NCBI GenBank assembly: GCA_002749535.1
Contig: MZZL01000395.1
Location: 182,543-246,542 of the forward strand
Direction: 5' to 3'
Length of the DNA: 64,000 nucleotides
Source of the DNA: Apophysomyces variabilis
Taxonomy: Eukaryota; Mucoromycota; Mucoromycetes; Mucorales; Mucoraceae
Made by a program: the position numbers and the translations under genes. Under the pieces are notes generated by a model. It saw only the letters and a program-made list of their open reading frames with translations. It did not search any database and had not been told where the DNA came from. Shown here piece after piece: positions 42,401-57,400 of the stretch (within the stretch, counting starts at the first letter, position 1; every line of letters begins with the position of its first letter).

Positions 42401-45400
42401 AGAACAGTTGAATGGATAAATGGGTTTCACGACTCTAATAAGAAGTTCATTGATATACCTATCACTCAAGCTGTGTTTTTCGTCTAAGGATCAGATAAAG
42501 CGGTAGTCCGTCCGCATGATGTGCGCTCTCTGGCCAGCTGAATTCTGCTTCTCTGTCTCACGCATCCTACCCACTATTCCTGCATAGCACATCTTACAAA
42601 AAAGGGCTACGGTATCAGATGGAAGTGAGACGCACGCAAAGTCATGCGCTGGATGGTTTAAATCGACTATCAGATTTTTTCGTCGCTTCAAATTGAATTC
42701 CACAAAGAGTAAGTCACACATCTGGCATCATTTTTCTTCCACGTTGCACAAGGGCCTCCCTTTTTCAGGGGTGTTGCCTGAAAAGAAACGTCTGACAATC
42801 CACAACTTCGAGATGTCGGAGGAACAAAAAAAAAGATGATCAAAAAGTACTCTTCGATTACCTCATATAAAACAATATTCTTATTTCTATTGTATAACCT
42901 GTATGTTGAATAAGGGACAAGGAAATATTCGGTAAAACAAGTTGATGTAAAATGAACTATTTTTTTATTTATACCAGTGGCATGGTAGCTGAGGTTTCGG
43001 CACAAACTTTGTCTCATCGCAAGGCAATCAATGTCAAGCAAAAGAAATAAAAAATGATAATAGTAGGAAAGAAAAATATTCTCATTCATTCGTCCATTTA
43101 TTGTTAACTGAAAGAATTCCTTTTCTGTGCATAACAATAATTTACGATCAAGAACAAGATCAAACCAACCAGCAAAGTAGAAAAAGCGAAATCCTTGTGC
43201 AACCCGTTGACGTAGTACACTTTCTGTTGTTTCCAGATTTCTATACCGTGAATTCTCCCGTATTAAGCCGGTTACTTTCTGTATAGCTATTTTATTTTAT
43301 ATGATGCTTTGCTTCCGTCCATTTAAATTATATAAACTAATGGTTCCATGCTGTCTCCTTGACGTATCAAAATGTAGTAGTAGTTTACTAGTATTGCGCT
43401 GATACAATAACCATGATCTTATGTCCTCGCATTAAACTAGATTAAAATTACAGCTAAGCGTCATGAGAGCAGTGCTCTAAAACGTATAACGGAATCAGTC
43501 ACTGCTTTTTTCTTCGAAGAATGGAAAGTTTCGGGTAGATGATGGGAACTATCAAAGGCCGCTCAAATTCGGTTTGAAGCACTTAAAAAACCATTCACTG
43601 TATTGTATAACTCCACTTGTCTGATAGATTAGTTTCCTTTCGCGTTAATTTATACAGATGACAATATCATTGACCAGTTTTTATTACTGATATATTGGGC
43701 CTCCAATGATGCTTCTATCCTCACATCATACCCAGGGCTGTGAGGAATCCTTTGCTGGATCGAGTAATCTGATGGAAAGCATCATCGAATTCGCCACTCT
43801 TGCCAAAATAAGGGTCTTGGATGACAGGTCCACCTGTGAGATCATATTCTCCAAAAAGCTGAATGATGGCCTTTGATCCTTCAGGACACATTTCCTTTAA
43901 CTACTGCTTAGAATCATACAAGAGGATATCCATTCCACACCTGTAAATCTTTAAGATTGAACTCATCCATGCACAAAATGTAATCAAATGTACTGAAGTC
44001 CAGTAAAGTCACCTATCGAGCTTTGGTTTTTGGCAAATGCATTATGATAAAATAAAATGAAAAGAGTATACCGTTTACCTGACGTGCACGGTGATGGATT
44101 GGCACACCATATTTCTTGCACGTAAGAACGCAACGCGCATCCGGCTTTTCGTGCGTCTTTAACTGGCTCACACGTAAACCGGCAGTACCTGCGGAATCTA
44201 TCCTGTCAAACCGATCCCATAACTGACATTGCTTCACCATGTGAGTAAACACAGCCTCGGCCATAGGCGAACGACATAAGTTCCCTGCATTGGGACATCA
44301 CTGTTATTTCATGAGAAATAGAATCATTTGGTAATACCGAAGCATACGAAAAGGATGCTGTACTTGTCATTCGCCATCATTACAATCTTTTCGACCGAAA
44401 ACAAAAACAGCTTGAAAAAGCTGGACGATATAGACGGGAATCTTTTCTGCTGTGGCACAAGCCTTCTGTATGAGGAGTATAATCGGGGCAACGGTTGTAA
44501 CTACAAGCACAACCTAAAAGTCAAACCAGTATCGAACAGATTCTTGTAATTACAAAGTTTAAGAGAGCAAAGCGATGGCCCTATTTTTACTTGGTACGGA
44601 CTGGGCGAAACATGCCCGCAAGCGGGACAGGTCGAAGATGTCGAGGGGAAGCTTACGATGGATAGCGCGTATGACGCAGCTTTACAATCTTCAGTACTTC
44701 GATGCATCTATGTGTGGTGCTCTCAGCTTGTAAGGATAGTTGAGAATGCTTCTTTCTTACCGCTTCCACTGTCCGTTTAACCTTTCGCCTTTGCCTTCTA
44801 TTTGATCATATTTCTGGAGCTCTCTTCGTTCTGACGCTGTTTTCCAGTTTGTATTTCGGAAGCATTATACGGACTCGCTTCTTTTTCCTTAGGGATAGGA
44901 AGATCACCCAAAATATTTTAGGCTATAGTCCGAACGCACCATACAAGAAAGGACAAATCGTAGCCTTCAGATCCGCCCCGGCAATGTAATGTAATTTATT
45001 TCAAGAATGTTGAAACTAAGTCATTTGATGTTGATTGTCCCAGCAAGCTCGTGCGATCGATTCTTTGTATAAACGCGTGTTAGGCTGGGCTATGCTAATT
45101 AGTACAAAAACAAAATGCACACCGATACAAAGAAATATGCTAGCTGGAAACTCGGAATTTATGTATGTTTACAAAAATATCAGAAATTCACCGTATTGGT
45201 AATTGCGTTCAGTAGGACGTTTATATTGTCCACCTGTGATTGTCCAAGTATCGTTTGATTTGCGACATGAAATATGATAATATTCCTTGAAATAGTTGTA
45301 ATCATATTGGTTAATTATCGTTAATAGTGAACCTTCTCTAGCATCCAATAGCTGGTCGGCGTCGTCCGTCCTTTGCGAGTGCGGAAATATGAAAGCAAGT

Positions 45401-48400
45401 AAAACTTTCAGTGCACGTCTTCCTTGTATTGTTATTCTTCGGATTTCTTTGGTTTCGACAGCTCTCAGGCCATATCTATAGCTCCATCGCGAAATTTTCT
45501 TATCAGCACGGAACCGTGCTTTGCTCACAGACAATAGCAATAGTTTGACAGATTCTACGTTTTGCCTAAAGAGGTAAGCCAATAGGCCTTTTTTTCCAGA
45601 CGTGCCCAGAGTACGCATTAAAAACCACTTCAAATCCTTCTCATCATCGATGGTTATCTCCTCATCCACCAGCTCCTGCACAGCATCCTTATATCCAGTG
45701 TGAGGAAGTATTGCGAACAAGCGGTCGATCAGCTTGGTTGACTTAGAATCAAGGATGGTTTCGACAAGAGAATATTGACCTAATTCAAACGACAAGCTAA
45801 CGTTGTTGAACATACCCCAGTAAACAATTGCATTCGCTCTCAATATATGTATAAGTAGTTTCCTGTCTTTCACACCAATGATACGTTCGCTAACTACCCA
45901 AGCTCTTTCTGCCCATTCTCTTACAACATGCGAGATATAGGCTTGACCCTTCGGTTTGTTGACCAGTCGTTCATTCTCGTCAGTGCAATGATCATGATGA
46001 TCAAATCCATCTTTGTCCTCATTCCATGGCTCCATTTGCTCGCTCAGCTCATGCACGTCTAAGCGAAAGCTCTTATATGTTCCCGGCTCGTTTCTGTCGA
46101 ATAACTTTTCCATGTTGTCGTTATCCGAATTTTCAAAATAACGATCTCTCGCCATGCCAATAATTGCCGCTTCGATGTCCGTCTTGGTAACATCCTCCAT
46201 TAGAGGGTTTTGATCGCAATAACAGAGATCAGGTACTGCAATGATCCTTTTTGCCCTTCGATATATTTCATCCATGTTTTTGATTGCCATCTTTCTGTGT
46301 GCTTTGTCTGCTTGATTGATACATACTACATCGATCCACATATAACGTATTCTGCCGCGGTAGTACCTGCACAGTTTGATCAGATTACGTTGGGAAATCG
46401 AAGTAATGGATGCCACGTAATTAGGTGTTTGTGCTTTCCATTCAGGATGTACTCCCCATCGATAGGAAATTGCATAGTATGCCGGGATGTCTTCATCGAA
46501 CGGTATGGATATACAGTGGATGGCGTTCATTTTTGATTTTGTGTCCAAGAGGACAATCTCGTTCTCGATCCGATTTCTCCGCGCCGCCGAAGTGCCAGCA
46601 CACTGATAGGAAAGTGCACGCAGTTGACGCAACTCCTCGCGAAGATTTTCACAATACTTTTCGAAAAGCTGCTCACGGATATTTTTCAAGACGTCTTGGC
46701 GTTCATTTCTGCAAAGAGATCTCCAAGGTATGCGATATGAAGGGAATATTTGATTTCCAATTTCTACGTCAAATATGCACAACTCATAGTCCTTTCTTGC
46801 AAGTTCGATATCTTTCTCCAGTTGGTGCAACTGCGGCACCAGAGCGATGGGCATCTGGTCTAACGACTGCACCTCCGATTCGGAATCTGAACTGGACCAA
46901 TACATAGTCGCATCCTCCTTAATAATTTCCTCATCGCATGGTTCGAAAACACTGTTTATGTCGTCCAAGTCACTCATCGTCTGTAAGAAAACGGAAATAC
47001 AAGCACTGTTGCAGAAAAGTAATCTGCACTTGGCCTAAATAGTAACGTGGATTGGCTTAGCCACCATGATGGTGTCAATGGTCCTACAAACAAAAAGATG
47101 TACATCAACAAACGTTCTTGGGTCTCCTGCTCTGAGTGGTATGGCTCACTGCATACAATATTATCTTGGATAGTTTCAAAGCGTAGTGAATATATAACAG
47201 AGCTGATATTAACTGGCTTACTCTTCCACAGATAACATACATAGGCCGTAGAAGCAGCAAAACCTTTTTATTATCAGAGGGATACCAAATCGTAAGATGT
47301 TTGTTTTGTTTACTCTGAGTGAAACGCTTGGGGATACGTTCTTCCGACCTTAGGTCATACCAAAGGAGCCAAAGCCATTTTGTTATTACAGCGTATAGCA
47401 GAGGCTAAATTTTGTACGATCCATGAAAGGGCCCAGATCGAGCAAACTCCGGACACCATATCCATGCGTAACCACTATACGTGACGTTATGTTTCTTAGG
47501 TATGGAGCACCTCGGATTCAGTAGCCGAGCTTGGTGACCAATATGAGCAATTCTATTATTTGAAATTTCCGCTGTCTTCTTTATTTGTGGCAAACCTCTG
47601 TGAGATTTGAATACGTTATGGACAATTTGGTTGCATCAAACAAACGTCTCTGCTAAAACAGGAGACAATGGTTTCTGACAAATTTTGAGCTCCATGTCTT
47701 GCTGTTATCGATTACCTTCCTTTTTAGTAAAGAAGGGTAGCATTTTGTTCACATGAACAAACCACAACTTATCATACTGGTGTCTCCGTTATTCGCTCAT
47801 CTGTTGAAGGAAACCGATGCACCCATGGCTATTTAGTGAATTCGGGTCGATGTAGCATTAGACGTCGCACTAAGGATACTGCAATGCTAGTCGAAGTTGT
47901 CTGTAGTATGTTGTGCGGACGCATTGTACTGTGGGGCTTTTGCCACATCCACCATTGGTTTATGCAAAACCATATTTCATTCGTCTTTCCAATGTGGTCA
48001 CTTGATAACACATCGATTTCCTATTGACTGTCATTTTTGGTTCAGTAACAGGAACTATGTAAAAAGGAAGTGTCAACACCTTTTTAACTCTTTGGCTCTC
48101 TTCCTTAGAATATCCTCGTTAAGCATCCGTATTAACACCATGCACAGGATGACGCATGCCCCATGTTTATGTTCTGGCCTACAAGATCTCTGATCGATCT
48201 AACATAGCTGAGTGACTAGCTCTCTGTGATCCATTTGGTACGTGAGGCATACGACGTTGTCAATCACCCTTACACTCTTCAAATCCTCGTCAGATGCTGC
48301 ATCGTCCACGTCATTCATAGTGCGTTAACAAATATAGTCTGCAATTCCTCGTCACCTTCCAAAGCATTCTTTTCTTTTAGTAACCATGACGTACCGTTTA

Positions 48401-51400
48401 TACTACTCGGGTGGATTTTGTGTCCATTGAAGGACCAAGTTCATGTAAATAAAATGCTATTCTTACACAACTCATTTACCAATGATGGATGTTTATATTT
48501 ATATCTCCTTTAGCGCAAATCTGATCTTTTCATGAACGCAAAAATTATCTAGATAGAGTAAAAAATATATTCAATAAACAGTATGGTGAAGCCTCTATGA
48601 ACGCTTCATCCATTTGCATAACTACCCTGATCAAACATCAAAAAAATAAACTGAAAAAATTTGCACCATGAGATCAAGAGAAAGGAACCTAGACGTAGTA
48701 AAGTACAGATTTCACTTTGTAAATAAGGGAAGAAAGCTCAACTAAAAGCTCAAGGGGTATTACGTGAAAAGTATGTAAATAGATATACTGCATTTGGCTC
48801 CTGGTGCCTTCATTTCCACAGTAAAAAGATCATAATTTTTTGTCAAACAAATATGCTGACGCCATGAAAGCTGGGAAGAACTAGTCCATATATACGGAAG
48901 GTCCTTTTGCGCGGCATGCAGTCATCTCGGTATTAGCTTTACGACGTGTTTAATGGACCAGTAAGCGACGGACAGGCGTTGCCCTACCATCCAGCTTAAT
49001 TCCAATGATCCCATCAATGCCTCCAAACACTGCACGTAAGCAACCTGCCAGATGTTCGTGCATAAACTTGTCTTCATTCATCACTTGTCGTGATTAGGCA
49101 AGTGTACTGGAGAGTTTATAGAGTACATTAGCGACATTGTGTAGCGTAAAATCTTTCTTTTTCAAAGCCTCCTGCTGGCGCTCGTTCGCAGTCTTCGTTA
49201 AAGATGTTGCTATTTCACTCGGATCGAATGAAGTCCGGTGGTATAATGTCTGGCTCCAGAACACATTTAAGTAAACCGTACAGAGGATAAATCAATGTAT
49301 TTACATGCTGGTGATCCTTACACCAACGAAATGCGCCCGGTGGAGGTCTTTCGTACAAGTCGTCTTGCATAAGCTGTTCATAGATTGCTTTCCGTACTGT
49401 GTTTGGGAAATCACGAACACAGATTTTTTGCATGTCAAACAGAAAGTAAAATATGTCATTCAACGAGCTAATTGTTCGTCTTGAGGTCAAAAGAATGCAA
49501 TAATTACTATGGTTTATCACTTACAGGAGTCTCGTCTCCGTAAGCCACTTTGTGCATTTGTCATGTTCTTTTAATGATTTGTTCCGGTACTCCATAAGAC
49601 CGTAACTAGCATCCCATTTATCTTTTGAGCCTGCTACATCAACTTCAACATCCCACTGGCAAAATGATTAAGGACTTTGAGATATTTGACTATCCTATGA
49701 TCACCTACGATTTCAGAACCGCTACTTAGGTCGTCATCGCGCTGACCACCAAAAATTGTATAGTTGTACAGCGAGCGTTGCGCTGGGTGATCATCATTGC
49801 TCGAATGTTAGTCATTGGATCCTTGTCTGAAAAGTACGTTTCCTTCATCCGAAACATCTTCCTCGCCGCTTCCTACATCTTCTTTGCCACCCTGTTCGAT
49901 GTCTTCTTCGCTAGTCTCGCCTATTTGACGCTTTCTCTTTTTCGTACCATCACAGTTTATCAGCTTTACGAACCATTCATTTTCATCAATGATGTTACCG
50001 GTATGTAATCTCCTGATATAGTCGAGGTATGTATCTGACACAAAGTGTGAAGATACAGTTCGCAGAAGAAAAGCCAGAAACTTTACCGTTCCGTTTTGCA
50101 TAACAATGCTGCTGTTATTATGTATTGTTACACTCTGTCTCGCATTATATTGGCCAGTGCTACTGCTCGTTTCGTTGTTTGGTCGTGCCATATAACTGCG
50201 TAGCTGCTTTTCAGTAAACTGAATAAAGAGTATTAAGCTAAATGAAAGATTGGCTGGTCATTCTTAAGGTTTACAAGGGAATTCTTTTTTAGGTCGCTGA
50301 TTATTTTTTTCTGGGATTTCGGGAACTTGGGCTGTTGCAACGCCCCAAAGTAGGTCTCCGTGGAAACTAGTAACCAAGTGACGGAGGGTCTTTAGAGTAC
50401 GAGGATAAGTGATATTGGAAATATATTGTCCAAAATCCCACTTGTCAGCATCGTTGCTAAAAAAGCGTTGTCGACGCTCTGCTGCGTTTTCCATGGCGAA
50501 AGAAGGCGCTTTAAAGACACGTTTTCAGTCCGACTGCACATTTCAATGCAGATTCTACCCGCTGGACAGTCACGCTCGTAGCACCGATGACGAACAGTCA
50601 TTGATGTTTACTGTTGCTAGAGTGAGATAAAAGAAATAAATCCTTACTCATTGCACTGTGATTGTACATTTATGTACCGGGGCTTGATCGAGATAACGAA
50701 GACGACACCCCGGAGTCCCTTGACTGAAGGATTTTGTTAAAGCAAGGCTTGTCCTGCCCCGACCGTTGTTTGCTGTGCTTGGTAGCTGTCCTTGGCCACG
50801 ACTAAGGCCTCTACAGTGTGGTGGCATCCTCTCTCTCATTTGTGAGGCGAGACTTTTACATGTCGTTGCCTGTACCTTGGCCGCCAGCAACGAGGGTGTT
50901 TGTTTTCGTCCCGTCCGTCTGTGGTAAAAGAAATAAAGGGATAGGTCATGCATATGGTTGGGATATGTGCAATTGCTATTGACTTATTTCTATTTCTATA
51001 TCGAGAAAAAAGGTACTCTTGAAAGTAGGCGTACTTGCCAGGTTCTGTAATTGTACACGTAACGATGGAGTCAGAAAGACGAAGAAAAAACTCATCAACA
51101 TAATCTGTTCTTGCCAGAACCAATTGCTTCCGCTCTGATAGCTAGAAATCCACACACGACCTCCTTTACAAATGCCATCATGCCTCATTGATACGGCAAC
51201 TATGGATACATCGCCACTACCTCCTTTAGTCGCACTCCTGTTGTGAACTTCTTCCGGGCAATAGTCTCTACCGTTAATGATCATTTACTGCTGTATTCAT
51301 TTGAGATCTTCATAAAAACGTCTTCAATACAGTGTATTCCATATTTTTGAACAATAATTGGATAAGATAGAACTTGAGCGCTACTATGTTTAAATACAAG

Positions 51401-54400
51401 CCGCATGAATTATTGGTCCCTTGTGTATTGATTAAGCTTAACAGACGGGAATTACGACTTTTATTGATAGAAAGAAAGCTATTGGGTTTTGTTTGTCACC
51501 TGGGGTTTTATAATGAACGCAAAATATGTAAGAGTAACGTAAATCCGACCAAGAGAAACAGGTATGTCTATGTGTGCCCTATAGGTTTCGCTGATCGTTA
51601 AGTGACTGTAATTTTAATGACCAAACGCACCTCACTTCCCGTGTGTTTCATCGCCAATCGATCATGACAGGTGCAGACGATATCATGTCCTACCTTAGCG
51701 ACTATGCCGACAGTATGTAGATCAAACACATATTCTCAAAGAAAAACCAGTTTTATTCATTGCGATAGTAAATCAGCCATCGAAACGTTACCACTTGAAC
51801 TACAACGAAATTTTACCTTGATTCGACAATTGGACGAAAGTGCGAAAGGCAGGTTTTTCGACTCGAAACGAGATCCATGTCATGTTCTTTGTCACTAAAT
51901 GATTTGAAACAAAAGAATTGATGGAAACGGTGCAGGTGGAATCCGGCCGTTTTGTTCAGAGCACAGAAATTTTATCTGACCAGGAACGACGTGAACGATT
52001 AAGTCGGATAGGTCAACTGTTAAACGAAAGCCTGAAGCGTGGAGAAGAGAAATTTGCTTTAGCCAAATCGACCTACGATATGGTAAATAAAGAAAAAAGA
52101 GAATCTCGATGCTCTTCCCCCTGCAGCAAGCCGTTTCTGTTGTTATAAGTACGAGGCTGAAATTTCTTTCTTTTTTTTCAACAATTTTGTGAGGTTGACC
52201 GGCATTGCACTCGTCTGGATAATGATTTACAAAAGTTTGAGGACGAACAACTCATTGGCCCTGGTCGTTCTCTCCTCAGCCAATCTCACAAAGACACCGC
52301 CGATGGAGCAGATATAGAAGGTACAAAAAGGGGCTCCAGACGTTTGTAGTATGCAATGCGGTTTGGAGACAAGGAAGCAAAAAATTACTCATCTTCATCA
52401 TCTATTATCACATTGCAGGCAGAAGAGAACTTCGTTCGGATAAAGGGAGAGGTATGATGGTCAGGAAAGAACGAAGAGGAAGAAAACGCAAGAAGTCAAG
52501 AACGGATCAGGATGAAACGGGTGGATCTGATGAAATGGCGGAAGGAGATTACTTGTCGACTGAGGATTCAAGGCATCATGCACAAGCGTACGTATTCTTC
52601 ACACTGCAACCGACTGTATCATTTGACAGCCATCCTTCATTCTGCAGGGCCTTATCCCTAAGTGATCTGCCAGTGGATCCAAATGAACCTGTTTATTGTT
52701 ATTGTCGTCAAGTGTCTTACGGTGAAATGGTGGCATGCGATAATGAAAACGTAAGTCGCTGTTGTTAAGAACATGAAAGTAAAGCTTATTGTTGCCTAGT
52801 GTGAAATCGAATGGTTTCACTTGGAATGCGTTGGCCTGCGGACGCCGCCCAGAGGAAAGTGGTACTGCAGGAATTGCTCTAGTGAATTTAAAAACAAACA
52901 AAAAAAAGCGTAGTAAAACGATAAACATAATTCAGCTGGAAATGGAGGGTCTTGTCACATTTTTCACATCGCAGAATTTGAGTTTTTTGCGGTGCTAGTG
53001 CATAAATTCAGTCTTCGGTCAATTTCCTTTGCGACTTCCAATGTCACCGGGCTTGACTGCTTCAAAATCTCGGTTATTTCATGTAGAATCCGTAATAGAT
53101 TTTCGGCATGGCGAGTGAACTTTTCCTCTATATACCTAGAAGCAGGCAGCAGCCCAATTGCGACTAGTTAAACAAAAGAAAAATGTGCTTGCATGTTGTA
53201 GTGCTCACATTCTCACATAGGCTTCAAACCCGTTGTCTTTGCCTGCTATGATAAAGGCAGCAAGAGCCAGTTGAGACGGTTGGAAAATCAGAGGCAGATC
53301 AGTCAGAAGCATTTCGGCAATGATGGTATCCACTTTTCCATATGTTTCTTTGAGTGTTTTCATATCGGCCTTGGCCTAATACATCATCGGGTTAGAATAA
53401 CTAGAAAGGCAAGTAAAATGGTTAGCTTTTTTTTCTTCCTTTTTTACCTGCATATCTAGAAAAAAACCATAGGCTGGACGATAAGGATGATATACATAAT
53501 ACTCGAACTTGAGGCCTTGTGACACCGTAAACTCAAGATCAAGCACGCCAGCTGTGGATGGTAGTCTTAGGTTCTTCCCAAAGTCATCAATGGATATACG
53601 TTCGCTTTCGGATTTGGTCGCAAGGAATAAACAAGTCAATCTAACAGGCTGAAGCGGTCAATTCAAGCTGCTCTTTTGTTTTCTCAAGTTGCCTAAGCCT
53701 TACAAGACAGGTTTGGGATGATAATCCATGACGCTGTTATGTAAAAAGAAACGTTTCATGTAGATAACGGCTGTTGCCTATTATGAATCGTCTTCAGCCC
53801 ATTTGTCTTCTTCAAGCATCGTCTATAACGCGCCTACCATGACCAGATCGGAAAACTTCAAATGCTTGCAGATCCCTTGCAATTGTTTTTCGTAGAAGCG
53901 ACATAACGCCATTTCATCTTGGACTGATAAATATTGACGTGCTGTTTCCTCCTTTTTGGGTTTAGCAACTGAAATAAAGCTGCTCATCCTTTGTTTTCTT
54001 TTTTCCTCAGAGCATTACCGAATCGTCGGGCGTATTACTTCTTAATCGCGCGATCGCTGCGGCGTTACATGTCTGACGAGTCTCGGATAACTGGGAAAAA
54101 CTGAACCGCCAGTGTCGATACTGCGAAGATTCTTCGTATATAGGTGTTTTGGTGATATTTTCTTCTGCTGCCATTGTATGTCAAAGAGAAAGAAAGGTTC
54201 TCGGTGACTGTCTGGCATTCATTCGGATTTTACTTTGTCGGTGGTCTGTCTCCGATCGAAGTATCGTTGGTAGATGGCTTTTTATTCACGCTTATTGTAT
54301 GTATTTTAAGATAAAGGGTAAAGAGTTTTTGTGAGGAGAAGAGGAGATTGACAGTTTTATTCTGCTTCTAAGGGCACAGTTTGTCTACCTATGACACTCT

Positions 54401-57400
54401 CATAGTTGTAATTATAGTCGCCTTCTGCAAACGGCATTTCCCAGCCCACTTCTTTTGAGTTGACCATAAGCCAGAGACGGAGGAGATGGCGTGCTTGGCC
54501 TGGTTTGTCCGTATAGGCCGTACGAGCATGCAGAATCTGATAGTTCTGGACAAACTGTATATCACCAACTTGCAGTTTCATATTGAGCGCTTCACGTTCG
54601 CATAGTTCCTGAATGTATTTGATCGCCTCTATTTTGGACTCCTCTAGTGTCACTCCGGGAAATCGGGTCACTGTCTCGAAAAAGTGGGGGCCCCACGACG
54701 TGAATAGATGATCCTTGAAGTAGGTCAATGGTGGAGCGGATATGTAAGGTGGTTCGTTTGGCGGATGTTCTCCCTTTCTGTCCCATAGCCATGGTTGCTT
54801 CATTAATTCAATGATATCTGGACGAAGTTCTTTTAAGCGATTGTACACCGTATGAGACGAAATAACAGAGCTTAGACCACCTTCAAACCCTTCATTTAAA
54901 CAAAGAAGCGCAACCACATCCGTTCCGTCTACATGGAAAGGCTGGGCCTTGCGAGTGGCATAGATTCGAGTGGTAGGATCATCCGCGTCGTAAACGCTCT
55001 TTGTAGCTGAACCAAGGGTTAGGTCCTTGACATGACCGAGCACATGGCCTTTTGCATTCTGCGGTTTACGCACACCTAAAAATGGTTATGTTAATGAAAA
55101 GCAAGGGGAAAATTTTCAATAATGATCACACTGTGATTGATCATTTCCCTTACCGATATACGAGCCGATGCCCATAAAGATAGCAGCTTGTTCCTTGCGT
55201 TCATACTTTTGAATTGGAAATCCACGAATCAATCCAAAACCAAAACCATGGAAAAGGGTGTGTTTTTGTTCTTCCACAACTTTCTTGAAGCTTGTCAGGG
55301 GAAATGTGCTTGGTTCAATAGCAACCTTTTGGATTGTCGTTGTTCATGAGAGTCTTCGCATTCAAATCAGCTTTTTCTTTTTTGACTTACCAAAGGTAAA
55401 TCAAGAGAAAGGAAGTGTTGAAGAGCACGGTCAATATCTTCAATATCTTCAGGCGTTACATGATAAATCCACCGTTCAGGCTGCTGCTCCAACGTCTTGC
55501 CATCCCATGCAGAAGGACCCTGGATACGTTCCGGGAATTCGGTTTTCAAATAGTTTTCATCTTCAATGGAGAACCCTCGCCAAGTACCAGGCTTGTAGGG
55601 TTGATCCGGCGTAGGTGTTGCTGTAGCTGCAGACATCAGGTTAAGTGAAAAAATTAATAAAATACAAAAGAAAGGGGAGATGTGTCAAAGTATTTATATG
55701 ATAAGACTGAGTGTGAGAACTTTTCTTCTTTTGTTATTTTTCTTTTCTAAGCGTTTATCTCTTTTCTCATAGCACAACATATAACATCATCTATCTTCAC
55801 AATAGCAGATTATCTTGCGTATGACGTATCCGAACTTATCAATTGCGTGCTCGGAAACCGATGGCGTAATTCATATCACTTTTTGTCCCATCCGGGCGCT
55901 CTTTAAACTTCCCATTTCCTTGCTCCCTTTTTCAAATGGAACAGCAAGAAAGCTGTGAGACTTATTATGACAAGTGCATACACAAGTCAAGTGTATTCGC
56001 AACTATTCATTATGTTACCGGATAATTGTGTCGAGTCAAAACTGGCAGGTTATACACACACTACCCATTAAAAATCCTATATTCTTTTCTGCGGGCTGAA
56101 CGACGCTAGACCAAACATGTCACTGATATCCCAAAAAGTAACAAGAGACTTACCTGCCGAAAATGACATTGATTAACATATCCATTTACTTTTATATACT
56201 TCTGGTCCATCCTAGCCACTTTACATTGCGCGAACGTTTAACAAACTTAATACAGATAGATCATTCTGAATGGACGGGAAACGAAACGGAACTACCCCAC
56301 TAATTCTTCGTTGGCCGTACAAAAATCTACTGGTTCTTCCATGGCCGTACAAAGTTTACTACACTTGCCTTGCTTCATTCCCCGTAGGCCGTACAAAAGT
56401 GCGCCTGATTCATAGCAAGGCCGTACAAAGTTCGAAGTGGCTGCTTCAGCAGCGCCTCTTTATACCATGCTATTGGTATCCTTCAGAAATGCTTTGATTC
56501 CGTATTTCCGGTTCATCGAGTGACCAAACAATCTATCACCATCGCGGCTGTTGAACACCCCAACCGCAATTATAGCAGTGACGACCTCTAGGAGTCTAAT
56601 TGGTCGATGTGATTATGGAAATAAGTCATTTCTGCCAAAGGAAAAACGGAAAGGAAAGAAGGCAATGGATGGGGCTATGTAAAAATGAATCGATCATTTG
56701 GCCCCGTTCAACATCCAGTTTACTTGTTCACGCTGTGCCGAAAGTTTAGGTGTTAATTTTTCGAATCCAATGATAAGAATATCTATGAGCTAACTTCTTG
56801 TTTTATTTATTCAAATGGGAATGGAAGTACACAAGGTGTATATTACATGCGGCATGTAAAATAAGTGTCCTTTAAGATATAACGTTAAAGATGAGGTAAA
56901 TATCCCAGTTCAAACCCGGTCATCCCCGTATCCAGCTTTATGTCGCATTTCAGGACCCTGCAATTTGACGTAAAGAAACAGGAAGATGCCGAAGATATTA
57001 ATGCCAGCCATAATAACAGCAAGTATGGCTGGTCCCACATTGTCTAGGATAGGGTGTGCAGTCAGGCTTAACACACAGGCCATTATCATGCGGAGCAAAT
57101 TCGCCGCGGCTGTGACCGACGCGCTCTTTCCGGGCACCGAATCAACAATGTACGCAAACCCTGCTGTATATACTAAGAAACAGGGACACATGAGTGGATG
57201 CTTTTGCCATTCAAGTTTGGCATTACCATGACCCATGCCGAAGCAGACAATACCAAATCCCACAATGGGAAGCCAAATCGAAAAGCGTGCGTGGATGCTA
57301 CAACCAAACAATAGCACGCCCAGTGGAATGAATATGAAACCTCCTGGCCTTTGAACGGAGTGTATTAGTATAAAGCGCTTCCAAAACCAGAAAAAGAATC